41,171 bases of DNA. Source: Bacteroidetes bacterium UBA2364. Its GTDB lineage: Bacteria > Bacteroidota > Rhodothermia > Rhodothermales > UBA2364. How positions within the stretch are numbered: the first letter of the stretch is position 1; each line of letters begins with the position of its first letter. Of the stretch, positions 17,703-26,616 are shown piece by piece. The stretch is taken from positions 1 through 41,171 of the forward strand of contig DDTM01000052.1 of assembly GCA_002344075.1 (NCBI GenBank), read 5' to 3'. A model generated the notes under the pieces. The model saw only the letters and a list, made by a program, of their open reading frames with translations, was not told the DNA's origin and did not search any database. Position numbers and translations under genes: made by a program.

Positions 17703-17763
17703 TTGCTACTATTTTAATATTACTCCCTAAATTGTATCGGCTGTTCGCCGTTCATAGTAGCAA
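17703..17763. promoter_or_regulatory. Leader with perfect 10-bp inverted repeat before a lipoprotein gene
   Basis: TTGCTACTAT (17703-17712) and ATAGTAGCAA (17754-17763) are exact reverse complements and end three bases before the ATG at 17767. Between them lies a smaller hairpin, CGGC/GCCG (17738-17750). In RNA this would be a 61-base leader structure touching the ribosome entry site; in DNA it could be an operator. Confidence 0.4.
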
Positions 17764-17766
17764 GCC

Positions 17767-18567
17767 ATGAAGTACTTTCGTTTTTTTTCCGCTTTTCTAT
17801 TCGCCTTTTTACTCGCATCCTGTGATGAAGCCCCTGGTCCGGTTTCTCTCAGTGGGCGACCTCCGGTTTTGTCTAATTTCCAGTATTCACCCCAAGCCGC
17901 GAATCTGGCCGGATTACCTGTTTCACAGATAGAAGGGGAAAATGTGCGCATTCCTCTTGCGCTACAAATTACCGTCACGGATGCAGACAATACGGGCATT
18001 GAAGCTGTTTCGTATGGGATTTATGCGCCGGGGCAATCGGTTACGCCACTCCTTAAAGGATCGCTTACGGGAAATGCGGGTCAGTATGCAGCCACTGCCA
18101 ACCTTCTGATTGCCAAAGGAGCCGTTGGAGAATACACCATCCGCATACAGGCTATAGACCGTGACGGCCTTGTCAGCAATATGGCTTTTGGCTCCTTCAC
18201 TTATGCAGCTGTCGGAAGCCCTCCTGTTTTAGCCTCGGTCGAGATGCCCGCCACCATCAAACGTCCTGTCGCCGGACAAGCCGCGAATAAAGTGGTGATT
18301 GTGGCTACGGCCTCGGATCCGGATGGCCTCTCGAATATAGAGCGGGTGGTGCTACGAACCCAAAGTGGCGCTGAACTTCTGCTTCTGGATGATGGGCAAA
18401 AAACAGGGCTAAGCGGAGACGAAACCGCAGGCGATGGTAAATTTACCCTCATCATTCAAGTTGGTAGCAACAATGCCCTTGGCGTAAACATCTTCGACTT
18501 TCAGGCATTCGATCGGACTGGCTTGACGAGCAATGTCGTTCGTAAATCCATCGAGGTGGTAAACTAA
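17767..18567 (+). CDS. Lipoprotein with two Ig-like domains
   Basis: 266-residue lipoprotein. The signal ends in the lipobox LASC (Cys19). The mature protein has two similar beta-sandwich domains. The first (about 30-145) contains TVTDADNTGIEAVSYGIYAPG and AIDRDGLVSN; the second (about 150-266) contains ATASDPDGLSNIERV, DDGQKTGLSGDETAGDG and AFDRTGLTSN. The repeated D-x-D-G-L-S/V-N motif with a D-x-A-G-D-G calcium-like loop is typical of choice-of-anchor/Ig-like adhesin domains. No enzyme signature is present. A 61-base leader with an inverted repeat precedes it, and the propeller T9SS protein follows 41 bases later, so the two may form one operon of surface proteins. Confidence 0.8.
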   Translation: MKYFRFFSAFLFAFLLASCDEAPGPVSLSGRPPVLSNFQYSPQAANLAGLPVSQIEGENVRIPLALQITVTDADNTGIEAVSYGIYAPGQSVTPLLKGSLTGNAGQYAATANLLIAKGAVGEYTIRIQAIDRDGLVSNMAFGSFTYAAVGSPPVLASVEMPATIKRPVAGQAANKVVIVATASDPDGLSNIERVVLRTQSGAELLLLDDGQKTGLSGDETAGDGKFTLIIQVGSNNALGVNIFDFQAFDRTGLTSNVVRKSIEVVN

Positions 18568-18608
18568 ATTCTATAAATTCTTTCTTAGCCGATTAATCCA
18601 TCAAAGCA

Positions 18609-20141
18609 ATGCACATAAAGGTTTGGTTTTTAATGTTCTTGGGTATGTTATGTTTTGGTATTTCCTATGCCCAAATCCCCACCGTTAGTGGTATTAGCCG
18701 TAATGCAGTCTCGAATTTACACGGTAAAGGGGGCCGTTTGTGGGTTGGGTCGCAACTGAATTTTACCGATGATAATGGGACTTCTTGGAAGTTGGCTTCG
18801 GTGGATTCCATCCAAAAAGGGCGTGGTAGTGTGTATTCCTTGGATGCGGAAGGACAAGTGATTTGGGTAGGTTTAGGATATTCGCAGCGCCAAAAGACCA
18901 CCGATAGTGTAGAACCTGTTTCACAAGGCTTTGCCTTTAGTGAAGATGGTGGTCAAACGTGGAAATTCCGTTTGCCAGCACTGGACGCTCCACAAGATTC
19001 CTTGCTAAGCTATGGTGTTTCGGTTATTAAGGCATTGCCCGTAACCACACCCGTACAAAGTCCGCCCTACGATATAGACTATGACCCCGTCCGAGGGTGG
19101 GTGTGGACTGCCGGGTGGGCGGGCGGTATCCGGGTTTCTAAAGACAAGGGTATCACATGGCAACGCGCCATTCTCCCGCCCGACAGTCAGTCCGAAACCG
19201 ACCCCAATGTGCCACAATTTTTCTATATGACACCTGTTCCAAAAGGGAAAACCCGCCCCGGACAAGAGAACCACAAGGGCTTCTCGGTCTTGGTGGATGA
19301 AACTGGAACGACGTGGGCAGGCACTTCGGGAGGATTAAACCGATCTTTTGATGGCGTCGCGTGGAAGAAAATTTCATTCAATGGTAGTCTTAACGGACTT
19401 TTGGGCAATTGGATTACCTCTATAGAAGAGCAGCCCAGTGTAGGCCGAAACCCGATTTGGGTGGCCTGCTGGAAAGCACTTGATCAAAAAGAATCTTTTG
19501 GTGTCGTCGTTACCCGAGACGGTGGCCAAACCTTTGAACAAATGCTACACGGCGAAAAAATCTATGACTTTGCCTTTGACGGAACTTCCATTTATGCCGC
19601 AGGCGATAACGGTTTGTTTATTTCTCATAACGATGGTCGCTCGTGGCTCTCTGTTCGAGACTTTCGTGATGCCAGCCAGCCTGACCGCTACCTACGACCA
19701 AGTGCTAAAGTCTATGCCGTTTCTATGGTCAACGGTGCGCTTTGGGTGGGTATGCAAGATGGATTGTTACGAAGTTTAGACCAAGGCAAAACATGGAAGC
19801 TTTTCCGAACCGAAATTCCCGTAAATCCTTCAAATCCCACCAATACAATCCCTAAAGTAGACACCTATGCATACCCTAATCCCTTTTCCCCATCAACCGA
19901 TCAGGTCATTCGCATTCGGTATGACATCACCCAAAGCCAACAAGTGACCCTGCGTATTTTTGACTTTGGCATGAACCTTGTCCGAACCCTCGTTGCAGGC
20001 GAGACGCGCAACCAAGGCAGCCGCGAAGAACTCTGGGATGGCCGAGACAACCGAGGCATCCAAGTAGCGAATGGCCCCTATTTATATACCGTTTCTTCCG
20101 CTGAAGGCACTTTCCGAGGGAAAATTCTGGTACTGGAATAA
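18609..20141 (+). CDS. T9SS-exported Asp-box beta-propeller protein
   Basis: 510-residue secreted protein. Signal peptide 1-21 (SYAQ). The body is a beta-propeller with Asp-box/BNR-type repeats: SEDGGQTWKF, SKDKGITWQR, TRDGGQTFEQ, SHNDGRSWLS and SLDQGKTWKL, as in sortilin/sialidase-type and photosystem assembly-like propellers. The C-terminus (about 420-510) is a FlgD-Ig-like sorting domain starting YAYPNPFSPSTDQ, with WDGRDNRGIQVANGPYLY. It probably binds cell-surface or extracellular glycans or proteins; no catalytic sialidase residues were identified. It follows the Ig-like lipoprotein by 41 bases, and the glycosyltransferase gene starts only 5 bases after its stop, suggesting one transcript. 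Confidence 0.85.
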   Translation: MHIKVWFLMFLGMLCFGISYAQIPTVSGISRNAVSNLHGKGGRLWVGSQLNFTDDNGTSWKLASVDSIQKGRGSVYSLDAEGQVIWVGLGYSQRQKTTDSVEPVSQGFAFSEDGGQTWKFRLPALDAPQDSLLSYGVSVIKALPVTTPVQSPPYDIDYDPVRGWVWTAGWAGGIRVSKDKGITWQRAILPPDSQSETDPNVPQFFYMTPVPKGKTRPGQENHKGFSVLVDETGTTWAGTSGGLNRSFDGVAWKKISFNGSLNGLLGNWITSIEEQPSVGRNPIWVACWKALDQKESFGVVVTRDGGQTFEQMLHGEKIYDFAFDGTSIYAAGDNGLFISHNDGRSWLSVRDFRDASQPDRYLRPSAKVYAVSMVNGALWVGMQDGLLRSLDQGKTWKLFRTEIPVNPSNPTNTIPKVDTYAYPNPFSPSTDQVIRIRYDITQSQQVTLRIFDFGMNLVRTLVAGETRNQGSREELWDGRDNRGIQVANGPYLYTVSSAEGTFRGKILVLE

Positions 20142-20146
20142 CGCCT

Positions 20147-20842
20147 ATGCAGCAAGCAAAGATTTTGGTCATCATTCCGGCTTTTAACGAAGCCGAAAGC
20201 ATTTCACAGGTCATCGGCGATATTCCTGCCGGATTGGTGGACGAGGTGGTGGTCGTGAACAATGCTTCCACCGATGAAACCGAGAAAAATGCATGCGCCG
20301 CCGGAGCCACCGTGCTGACGGAAACACGGCGTGGGTATGGGTATGCCTGTTTGGCTGGAATGGCTTATGCCGCCAAACAAAATCCAGACATTATCGTTTT
20401 CTTAGATGGAGATTACAGCGACTTCCCCAACGAGATGGGCCAGCTTGTCGCTCCTATTTTGGCAGATGAAGCGGACTTAGTCATTGGCTCGCGTACCATT
20501 GGGAACCGAGAAGCGGGGGCGATGCTACCCCAAGCCCTTTTTGGTAATTGGTTGGCATGTTCGCTCATGCGCCTATTATGGAAAGGTCGTTTTACCGATT
20601 TAGGACCATTCCGCGCCATTAGATACGCCGCACTCACGACCCTCCAGATGCAAGACAAAACCTATGGCTGGACGGTCGAGATGCAAATCAAAGCATTGCA
20701 AAAAAAACTTCGATGTGCCGAAATTCCCACTTCCTATCGAAAACGGATTGGTGTCTCCAAAATAACAGGAACTGTTTCGGGTACGATAAAGGCCAGTTAT
20801 AAAATCTTATGGATGATTTTCCGGTATGCCATTGCTTCATAG
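20147..20842 (+). CDS. Family 2 glycosyltransferase (DPM1/dolichyl-phosphate-type)
   Basis: 231-residue GT2 enzyme with VIIPAFNEAESI at the N-terminus, the VNNASTDET nucleotide-binding loop, RGYGYACLAGM, the metal-binding DGDYSD (DxD-type) and a GSRTIGNREAGAM block, then a C-terminal amphipathic helix (SGTIKASYKILWMIF). This is the polyprenyl-phosphate-mannose synthase-like subfamily that moves a sugar from a nucleotide to a lipid carrier or similar acceptor. No transmembrane segments follow the catalytic domain. The gene starts 5 bases after a T9SS propeller gene, so it is probably translated with it. T9SS cargo is attached to lipopolysaccharide in several species, so a role in that acceptor glycan is possible but only inferred. 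Confidence 0.9.
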   Translation: MQQAKILVIIPAFNEAESISQVIGDIPAGLVDEVVVVNNASTDETEKNACAAGATVLTETRRGYGYACLAGMAYAAKQNPDIIVFLDGDYSDFPNEMGQLVAPILADEADLVIGSRTIGNREAGAMLPQALFGNWLACSLMRLLWKGRFTDLGPFRAIRYAALTTLQMQDKTYGWTVEMQIKALQKKLRCAEIPTSYRKRIGVSKITGTVSGTIKASYKILWMIFRYAIAS

Positions 20843-20915
20843 GCGTTTCGTGGCTAATTTATGAGCTACAACAATGTTCTATGCAAATCATTCATTTTAA
20901 TCCATTCTTATCAAT

Positions 20916-21311
20916 ATGATGAACAAGTGGCTTTTCTCGATGGTTTTTGCGGTACTGCTGGGTTTCTCCTCAACCCAAGCCCAAAAAGCCTACGATCAGG
21001 TTTTTTATACGGGCAAAACCCAAAACATTACCCTTCTACTCACGTTTACACATGGGTACATGGGCGCCAGCGAGATCAAGACGACAGATCAAAAAACCAA
21101 AAAAACGTCCAAATTTCTGCCTGCTTCTGATAGCCCCGATGCAACGGGCAATATCCGTTTTGATCATATCTCGGTTTCTGGAAAGAAATTGAATGACTAT
21201 ATGGTAATAAACGGTTTAGATGATGCCGCTTCAGATGCCCCTGCCTCGATAAAAGGGTATTATTTCTTTAATGGAAAACGGTATCCGTTCAAGCTCCTAA
21301 AGCGCAAGTAG
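20916..21311 (+). CDS. Small secreted protein of unknown function
   Basis: 131 residues with a signal peptide (ending TQA-Q, about residue 23). The mature part is about 108 residues, predicted mostly beta, with TFTHGYMGASEIKTTDQKTKK, a long polar loop and a final strand pair GYYFFNGKRYPFKLLKRK. I do not recognise a family. Two in-frame ATG codons (20916, 20919) are equally possible. It follows the glycosyltransferase by 73 bases on the same strand. About 210 bases without any clear structure separate it from the next gene. Confidence 0.65.
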   Translation: MMNKWLFSMVFAVLLGFSSTQAQKAYDQVFYTGKTQNITLLLTFTHGYMGASEIKTTDQKTKKTSKFLPASDSPDATGNIRFDHISVSGKKLNDYMVINGLDDAASDAPASIKGYYFFNGKRYPFKLLKRK

Positions 21312-21519
21312 TCCAATAAAAGACCATTATTGGCCTTGTTATAAAGGCTTGCAGCATCCAGCGGGTGCGTGCCTCAAAAAAATATTGGGATTCCTTTCAA
21401 GTACGCACGGATAGAAATTTTCTAAAATCGAGACGTATTGGGTGTTACCTTGTTGTCACAGATTAATCCTGTTAGCAATGAGGCGCCAAACATCATTCAT
21501 TTTACCGTATTGTTGCCAT

Positions 21520-22647
21520 ATGGAAGAAAAGTTCTCGCTCAAAGACCATTTGTTCAATCCCGAAAAAGTGACTCAATTGGCCCAACAGATTGCCGCTGTT
21601 TCTCCCAACTTTCAGCCCACCGCTTTTATAGCCGATGTTGTGGCGTCTTTTCCTGTCTTGGAACTTAAGCAACGTATTACACACATCCGAACTTGCTTAC
21701 ATACCCATTTACCAACCGATTACCGTAAAGCCGTAGCCCTTCTCTTAGAGGCCCTTCCGGCGCCTTTAGACGAGTGGAGGACTGACGATGATTTTGGCGA
21801 TTTTATCTATGCTCCGTTTGGAGATTTTGTTGCACATTATGGATGCACCCAAGAACATCTGGTATTTTCGTTGGCGGCATTGCGCGAAATCACCAAGCGT
21901 TTCTCTGCCGAAGATGCCATCCGTTATTTTATCAATGCCTTTCCCGAAGAGACATTTTCCACCTTGCTCGACTGGACGCAAGATCCGAACTATCATGTTC
22001 GCCGCTTATGCAGTGAGGGTAGCCGTCCTAAACTGCCTTGGTCGCAAAAACTCACCTCCCCACCCGAAAAAGCCCTGCCTATCCTCGATCGCCTTTATAC
22101 CGACCCCACCCGCTATGTCATCCGTAGTGTAGCCAATCATCTCAACGACCTCTCCAAAATCCAACCCGAAACCGTACTCCTACGACTTTCACTATGGTCT
22201 AAACAAGGTGGCCAGGTGGCCAGCGAGATGGCCTTTTTACAAAAACATGCCTTGCGGACATTGGTTAAAACGGGACAGCCTGCGGCATTGGTATTATTAG
22301 GTTATGGAGACCACCACGGAGTCACCTTGACGTTGGTGCAACACAGTCTTGCCGTAAAAATGGGCGAAGCCCTACGGTTTTCCTTTCGACTAACAACCGA
22401 GGAAACAAAAAACTTGGTGGTAGATTATGTTTTATACTTTCAAAGCAAATTAGGACAACGTACCAACAAGAAAATCTATAAGCTACGTACCATAAACCTC
22501 TCGGAGGGCGAAACCATTCATGTCGAAAAAATGCATCCACTCCGACGAAACATGACCACACGCCCACTCTTTCCCGGTACACACAAGGTGGAAATTCAAG
22601 TGAATGGTGCAGTTCTCGCACATTTTATCTTTGAACTAACCCCTTAA
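21520..22647 (+). CDS. AlkC-like DNA alkylation repair protein (HEAT repeats plus Ig-like domain)
   Basis: 375-residue DNA-repair protein. From about residue 1 to 270 it is helical, with HEAT-like repeats and family blocks DPNYHVRRLCSEGSRPKLPW, LDRLYTDPTRYVIRSVANHLNDLSK and ALVLLGYG, characteristic of the AlkC/AlkD superfamily of 3-methylpurine glycosylases that excise without base flipping. The last 100 residues (LRFSFRLTTEETKNLVVDYVLYF, ending ILNGAVLAHF-like strands) form an Ig-like domain, as described for AlkC. The longer frame from 21442 adds 26 unlikely residues. The ATG at 21520 (MEEKFSLKDHLF) gives the normal N-terminus. The gene stands alone, with an unstructured 240-base gap downstream. 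Confidence 0.88.
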   Translation: MEEKFSLKDHLFNPEKVTQLAQQIAAVSPNFQPTAFIADVVASFPVLELKQRITHIRTCLHTHLPTDYRKAVALLLEALPAPLDEWRTDDDFGDFIYAPFGDFVAHYGCTQEHLVFSLAALREITKRFSAEDAIRYFINAFPEETFSTLLDWTQDPNYHVRRLCSEGSRPKLPWSQKLTSPPEKALPILDRLYTDPTRYVIRSVANHLNDLSKIQPETVLLRLSLWSKQGGQVASEMAFLQKHALRTLVKTGQPAALVLLGYGDHHGVTLTLVQHSLAVKMGEALRFSFRLTTEETKNLVVDYVLYFQSKLGQRTNKKIYKLRTINLSEGETIHVEKMHPLRRNMTTRPLFPGTHKVEIQVNGAVLAHFIFELTP

Positions 22648-22887
22648 ATACGCAACAAAGTTTCCAATTCGTGGTCACACCATGTTTCTTGCAATATCTG
22701 CTTCTGGCTATCGGATCTGTAAGGGTTGCACATAGTCCTTGATGAAGCCTAAATGGTATTCAGAAAAAGATGATATAAAGCCAGAGTGTACAAAAACGGC
22801 CAAACGAATTAACCTGATGTTTCGTATCTTGTAGATGATCATGCTCCCAAAAGTAACGTGGCCCCTCTTCACAGACCATAACTCCCA

Positions 22888-23907
22888 ATGATTCAAGCCT
22901 GCATCCCAAAATTTGGAAACCCAGACGTGTTTAGGATCGAAGAAGTACCGGACCCTATGCCCGGAAAAAGAGAAGTTCGTATAGCTGTGCGAGCCAGTGG
23001 CGTGAACTTTGCAGACATTCTGGCCCGAAAAGGGCTATACCCAGATGCTCCCAAGCCGCTGCCCATTGTGGTAGGATACGAAGTCAGTGGCGTGGTGGAT
23101 GCCATTGGAGAGGGAATCTCCGACGATCTATTGGGAAAAGAAGTGATTGCCCTCACCCGGTTTCGGGGGAATGCAACCAAAGTGTGCGTCACGGAGGCCG
23201 CCATTTTTCCGAAGTCTAAAAATATGGGATTTGAACAGGCTGCCGCCGTTCCGGTCAATTACCTTACGGCTTGGCAATTGATGGTGGTCATGGGGGGGCT
23301 CTCTATAGATGAAACCGTATTGATCCACAATGCTGGAGGAGGGGTAGGATTGGCAGCCATACAAATTGGCAAAAAAATAGGTGCTACGCTGATTGGGACG
23401 GCAAGTGCGGCCAAACACGAACGATTACATGCAATGGGATTACACCATGCTGTGGACTATCGCGACGCCAATTGGCCACAAGTAGTGCGTAATCTTACAA
23501 ATGGCAAAGGGGTTGAGTTGATTTTAGACCCGGTTGGCGGTTCTTATTGGAAAAAAAACTATCAACTACTAAGGCCTACAGGACGTCTTGGTATGTTTGG
23601 CGTCTCGGAAGTCACGGCGTCTCGTTTACCCGGAATACTGCGTTTTATCCCCTTAGTACTGAAAGCACCTTTATGGTCGCCATTTTCTTTGCTGGAAAAC
23701 AGGGGTGTATTTGGTGTAAATATGGGCCATTTATGGGGCGAACAAGCCAAAGTAGCAGTGTGGGGGTATGACCTAATGAAAGGTGCTGAAGATGGTTGGT
23801 TAGTTCCCCATGTAGATCGGACCTTTCCATTAGAAGACATTGCCGAAGCCCATCAATACATCGAAGACCGGAAAAACTTCGGGAAAGTAGTCCTGACTTG
23901 TACTTAA
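22888..23907 (+). CDS. Zinc-free MDR oxidoreductase (quinone oxidoreductase/VAT-1-like)
   Basis: 339-residue medium-chain dehydrogenase/reductase. GroES-like fold at the N-terminus (RASGVNFADILARKGLYP, GYEVSGVVDAIGEG), NADPH-binding Rossmann motif HNAGGGVGLAAIQIGKKIG at about 150, then LDPVGGSYW. The zinc ligands of alcohol dehydrogenases are absent, which places it with quinone oxidoreductases and VAT-1-like proteins that reduce quinones or enones with NADPH. It has no signal and is cytoplasmic. The gene is alone; it converges on the lipoprotein gene at 24014-24961. Between the stops lie about 100 bases without a clear terminator. Confidence 0.92.
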   Translation: MIQACIPKFGNPDVFRIEEVPDPMPGKREVRIAVRASGVNFADILARKGLYPDAPKPLPIVVGYEVSGVVDAIGEGISDDLLGKEVIALTRFRGNATKVCVTEAAIFPKSKNMGFEQAAAVPVNYLTAWQLMVVMGGLSIDETVLIHNAGGGVGLAAIQIGKKIGATLIGTASAAKHERLHAMGLHHAVDYRDANWPQVVRNLTNGKGVELILDPVGGSYWKKNYQLLRPTGRLGMFGVSEVTASRLPGILRFIPLVLKAPLWSPFSLLENRGVFGVNMGHLWGEQAKVAVWGYDLMKGAEDGWLVPHVDRTFPLEDIAEAHQYIEDRKNFGKVVLTCT

Positions 23908-24013
23908 GCAGCCATTTGATACCAGAGATCAGCCTCTTAAACACTTGTATTTGGGGGAGTCGTTAGGTCTTAAAGCCCTGTTACCAATGGAATAGGTACG
24001 TACCTAAAGTACC

Positions 24014-24961
24014 TCAATTAGCGACCCCTCCACCGCCACCTTGGTAGGCCACTTGCCAGTCGTTCCCCTGCTTTTTATAGATTGCGAAGTCGTAAGACTC
24101 GGCCATATTCCGCCGTACGACTACCTCGAACACCCCATCTCCATCCACATCCAATACATCTATCAGGTCTATCATCTGGGAGTCCTCGGTTGCAAATTCA
24201 CCACTACTGCCAAAAGCTGAAACGCGCATTACGAAATTGCCTTGTACTTTTTCGGCGATCACAAAGAGCAGTTCTCGGCTAATGGCCGCCTCCCCTTCGG
24301 CGGAAGAAGACCGATGTTCAATGACAAAATCACCGATAACGGTTTCCGCGCCTTTTCCATTCAGATCGTACACCCGGATGGCTTGGGTTTGGATACTGTC
24401 CAAAAGGGCCGGATTTACCCCATTGCCGCCAAACGCCGATTTTGCTAATGGTAAAATTGCCTGTTCTTCTTGTGGGGTTAGCTTTCGCGTTTTTCGTCCT
24501 GGTGCATTAAACTGTTCCGAGTTTGCAGCAATGGCAAAACGCTCGGCATTTAGCGCATTGGTCATTATTTTGACTGGGTTCACCAATCCGGCAGGATTGT
24601 TTCCTTCGCCCTCGCTGTTGGAGGTTATTTGTACTTTTCCGCTCAAGACCCCGCCTATATACAGACTAAATTTACCATTACCTGGAAAAAAGCGGCTCAT
24701 GGCTTTGTTAAGGGCCTGATCAAACGCTTCTGTGGTGCTGTTTTCTGGTAAATTAGGGATAGGTTTTTCAAATTGACCTGCATTGAGAACGACGATAGGC
24801 TCCATCAATGGCTCAGCAGCAAAGGTACTGTCAGCACCAGTGGTAACCGCATAGAGCGTTACCGAACCATCAGCGGAAGGAGTAGATTCCATTGGAGTAC
24901 AGGCGGCGAAAAACATCATCGCCGTTCCTGCTATCCAAGATGTGAATATATTTCGGAACAT
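24014..24961 (-). CDS. Lipoprotein of unknown function with C-terminal D-rich repeat
   Basis: 315-residue lipoprotein: hydrophobic signal with lipobox AAC (Cys21, FFAACTPM). The mature protein has a low-complexity start, a middle with AFDQALNKAMSRFFPGNGKFSLYIGG, and near the C-terminus DVLDVDGDGVFEVVVRR followed by FAIYKKQGNDWQVAYQGGGGG. The DVDGDGxxE motif is a calcium-binding FG-GAP/VCBS-like loop, usual in proteins that report a state read from integrin-like repeats; only one copy is seen. No family name can be given. Start ATG at 24961. It is transcribed alone, and upstream of it is a 500-base gene-free stretch. Confidence 0.72.
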   Translation of the reverse strand: MFRNIFTSWIAGTAMMFFAACTPMESTPSADGSVTLYAVTTGADSTFAAEPLMEPIVVLNAGQFEKPIPNLPENSTTEAFDQALNKAMSRFFPGNGKFSLYIGGVLSGKVQITSNSEGEGNNPAGLVNPVKIMTNALNAERFAIAANSEQFNAPGRKTRKLTPQEEQAILPLAKSAFGGNGVNPALLDSIQTQAIRVYDLNGKGAETVIGDFVIEHRSSSAEGEAAISRELLFVIAEKVQGNFVMRVSAFGSSGEFATEDSQMIDLIDVLDVDGDGVFEVVVRRNMAESYDFAIYKKQGNDWQVAYQGGGGGVAN

Positions 24962-25480
24962 AATTGCTCAGAATATGTGGATGAAGGTAGAAATCTGACA
25001 TATTCGCCAACATCTCCCAACAACACAGCCACGAGAAGCGTCCTGGTTTGGATTAACGCCACTTCAGGATACATAGCGTCAAAATTTGGTAACCTGAGGA
25101 TATAACATACAAAATATTGTCCCAAGTTACCTCAAAAAAACCGACATGGTTGTAAAAAAATCATCTCAACATCCGAATTACAATGCACTACACAATTTAT
25201 ACATAATCTTTTCTATGTAATAAAACACATGCAGACGATAGCGCAAGTAGGGTGGATGGTCGAGAAGCAACGTCATTCAAATTAAACAAGGTATCATTCA
25301 CACCTTTTCAGAAGGCTACGTTTATTTTAACAAACATCGTTCCCATTTAGAACCATCACGTACTATTGGATAAACGCTGCCATGTAAAAAGAAACTCCTT
25401 TGAGCCAGAATCATTCCTGCACCTTTGATAATGGTGCATATGCCACATAAACTCACACCGATACGCCAGTACCAAGATCC
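24962..25480. other. Intergenic region without recognised features
   Basis: About 520 bases between two minus-strand genes. It contains several short A-runs and AT-rich patches around 25130-25230 that could carry the promoter of the lipoprotein gene. No open frame of note, no RNA gene and no clear hairpin with a T-tract were found. Confidence 0.5.
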
Positions 25481-26086
25481 TTAGATCAAGTTATCTCCCC
25501 ATCCCACACGTTTTCGCCACCTTTCATAGGTCGCCTGACGTTCCGTGTGGTTTTGAGGCGGCATTTGATGTTCAGCAGTGGCCCTTTCACGCATAAGGCG
25601 CGTCTGCTCTTCAATAGCACACAATCCAACGGCAGCCCGTCGTTGGTTGACTGCTTCTAAGGCGTCATAGGGAGCAGGCGACAGCTCTCCTCGGTCATCC
25701 CAATCGAATTGTGTACCATAATGCTGGGGTTTTCCTTCAAAAACAGCTATCCGATCGGTGATATACGCCAGTTTAACCGGACTTTCGCGGCCTTCTTGTA
25801 CAGCTTGTGCCAACAAAACCGCCCCTTTTCTCATCAATTCCGGACTGCCAATGGCGTGTTGGAGAATTAGCCAAGCAGCCTCGCTTGCAGCCTCTCCCAC
25901 TTTTTCGGAAGAGGGGTATCCGATTTGGTCTATGATCTTTCCTAAAATGACAGCATTGCGGTTATGCAATGCCTCCATTTCTGCATGGTATCCCTCAAAA
26001 AGCACACCTTCATCGAGCAATGTTTGGCGAAGGTTGTCATCTTCACGTTTTAGTTGTAAAAGTTTTTGTGCATATGTCTTTAACAT
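25481..26086 (-). CDS. DUF6624-type hypothetical protein
   Basis: 201-residue protein without signal or membrane segment. It is almost all helical, with the conserved string LLQLKREDDNLRQTLL near the start, VGEAASEAAWLILQHAIGSPEL in the middle, LAYITDRIAVFEGKPQHYGTQF, and a closing RRAAVGLCAIEEQ region. These are the signatures I associate with DUF6624 proteins, which have no known function; W-L-I-x-Q-H and Q-x-Y-G-T-Q are the most conserved parts. The start is the ATG at 26086. The upstream side is AT-rich and leads into an IS5 remnant. Confidence 0.78.
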   Translation of the reverse strand: MLKTYAQKLLQLKREDDNLRQTLLDEGVLFEGYHAEMEALHNRNAVILGKIIDQIGYPSSEKVGEAASEAAWLILQHAIGSPELMRKGAVLLAQAVQEGRESPVKLAYITDRIAVFEGKPQHYGTQFDWDDRGELSPAPYDALEAVNQRRAAVGLCAIEEQTRLMRERATAEHQMPPQNHTERQATYERWRKRVGWGDNLI

Positions 26087-26245
26087 CTAAATACTATTTT
26101 TGTGTTGTATAGAAAAATAAAAAGCCATTAAAATTGTTCTAATATATATAATATTTACCATGTAAAATAAAATCGTGTAGCTTTTATTTTTTTATCTTAG
26201 CGAATGGCAATTCTTTGGTAATTTTTGATACAATTAAAGTTAAGT

Positions 26246-26616
26246 TTAGACTTTGCGCCGATCCTTGTAGCGTTCTTTGTCATGTTCACGGGATTGTTTA
26301 CGATTACACCGGCTCGGAATGACTGCCATCGCCTCTAAGGCGTGGGTGATATAGACCACAAACTCGTTGATATCGTACCCTTTATCGGCTATAACAGCCT
26401 GTATTTGTGCAAGATCGCTTTCAAAAAAACAGAGCATAAGGGGCTTTGTATAGGTAATATCAACTTCGTTATCTGGACTTAGAATAAGTTTTAATGGATT
26501 ACCGGTCGCATCTACCCAAAAATGAACCTTCGTCGTCAAGCCGCCCCTTGTTCTGCGAATGCGCTCCTGTTGGGACTACTTTTTTGTCCAGCACTATGTT
26601 GGTGAGTTTTGACACT
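26246..26616 (-). pseudogene. IS5-family transposase fragment, frameshifted and truncated at both ends
   Basis: Minus-strand frame (26246-26539) reads LTTKVHFWVDATGNPL, then VIADKGYDINEFV and VIPSRCNRKQSREHDKERYKDR: the middle of an IS5 (IS427-like) DDE transposase around the second Asp. Upstream, another frame gives TSVKTHQHSAGQK (the part after the first Asp), joined to RIRRTRGGL only by a frameshift near 26555-26575. The chain ends at YKDRRKV, before the final catalytic Glu, and on the other side is cut exactly where repeat copy D begins. It cannot be functional. Confidence 0.85.

Noticed and set aside
22708..22896. 62-codon minus-strand ORF between the AlkC-like and MDR genes
   Set aside because: Overlaps the start of the MDR gene, has no signature and no neighbour logic; likely chance.
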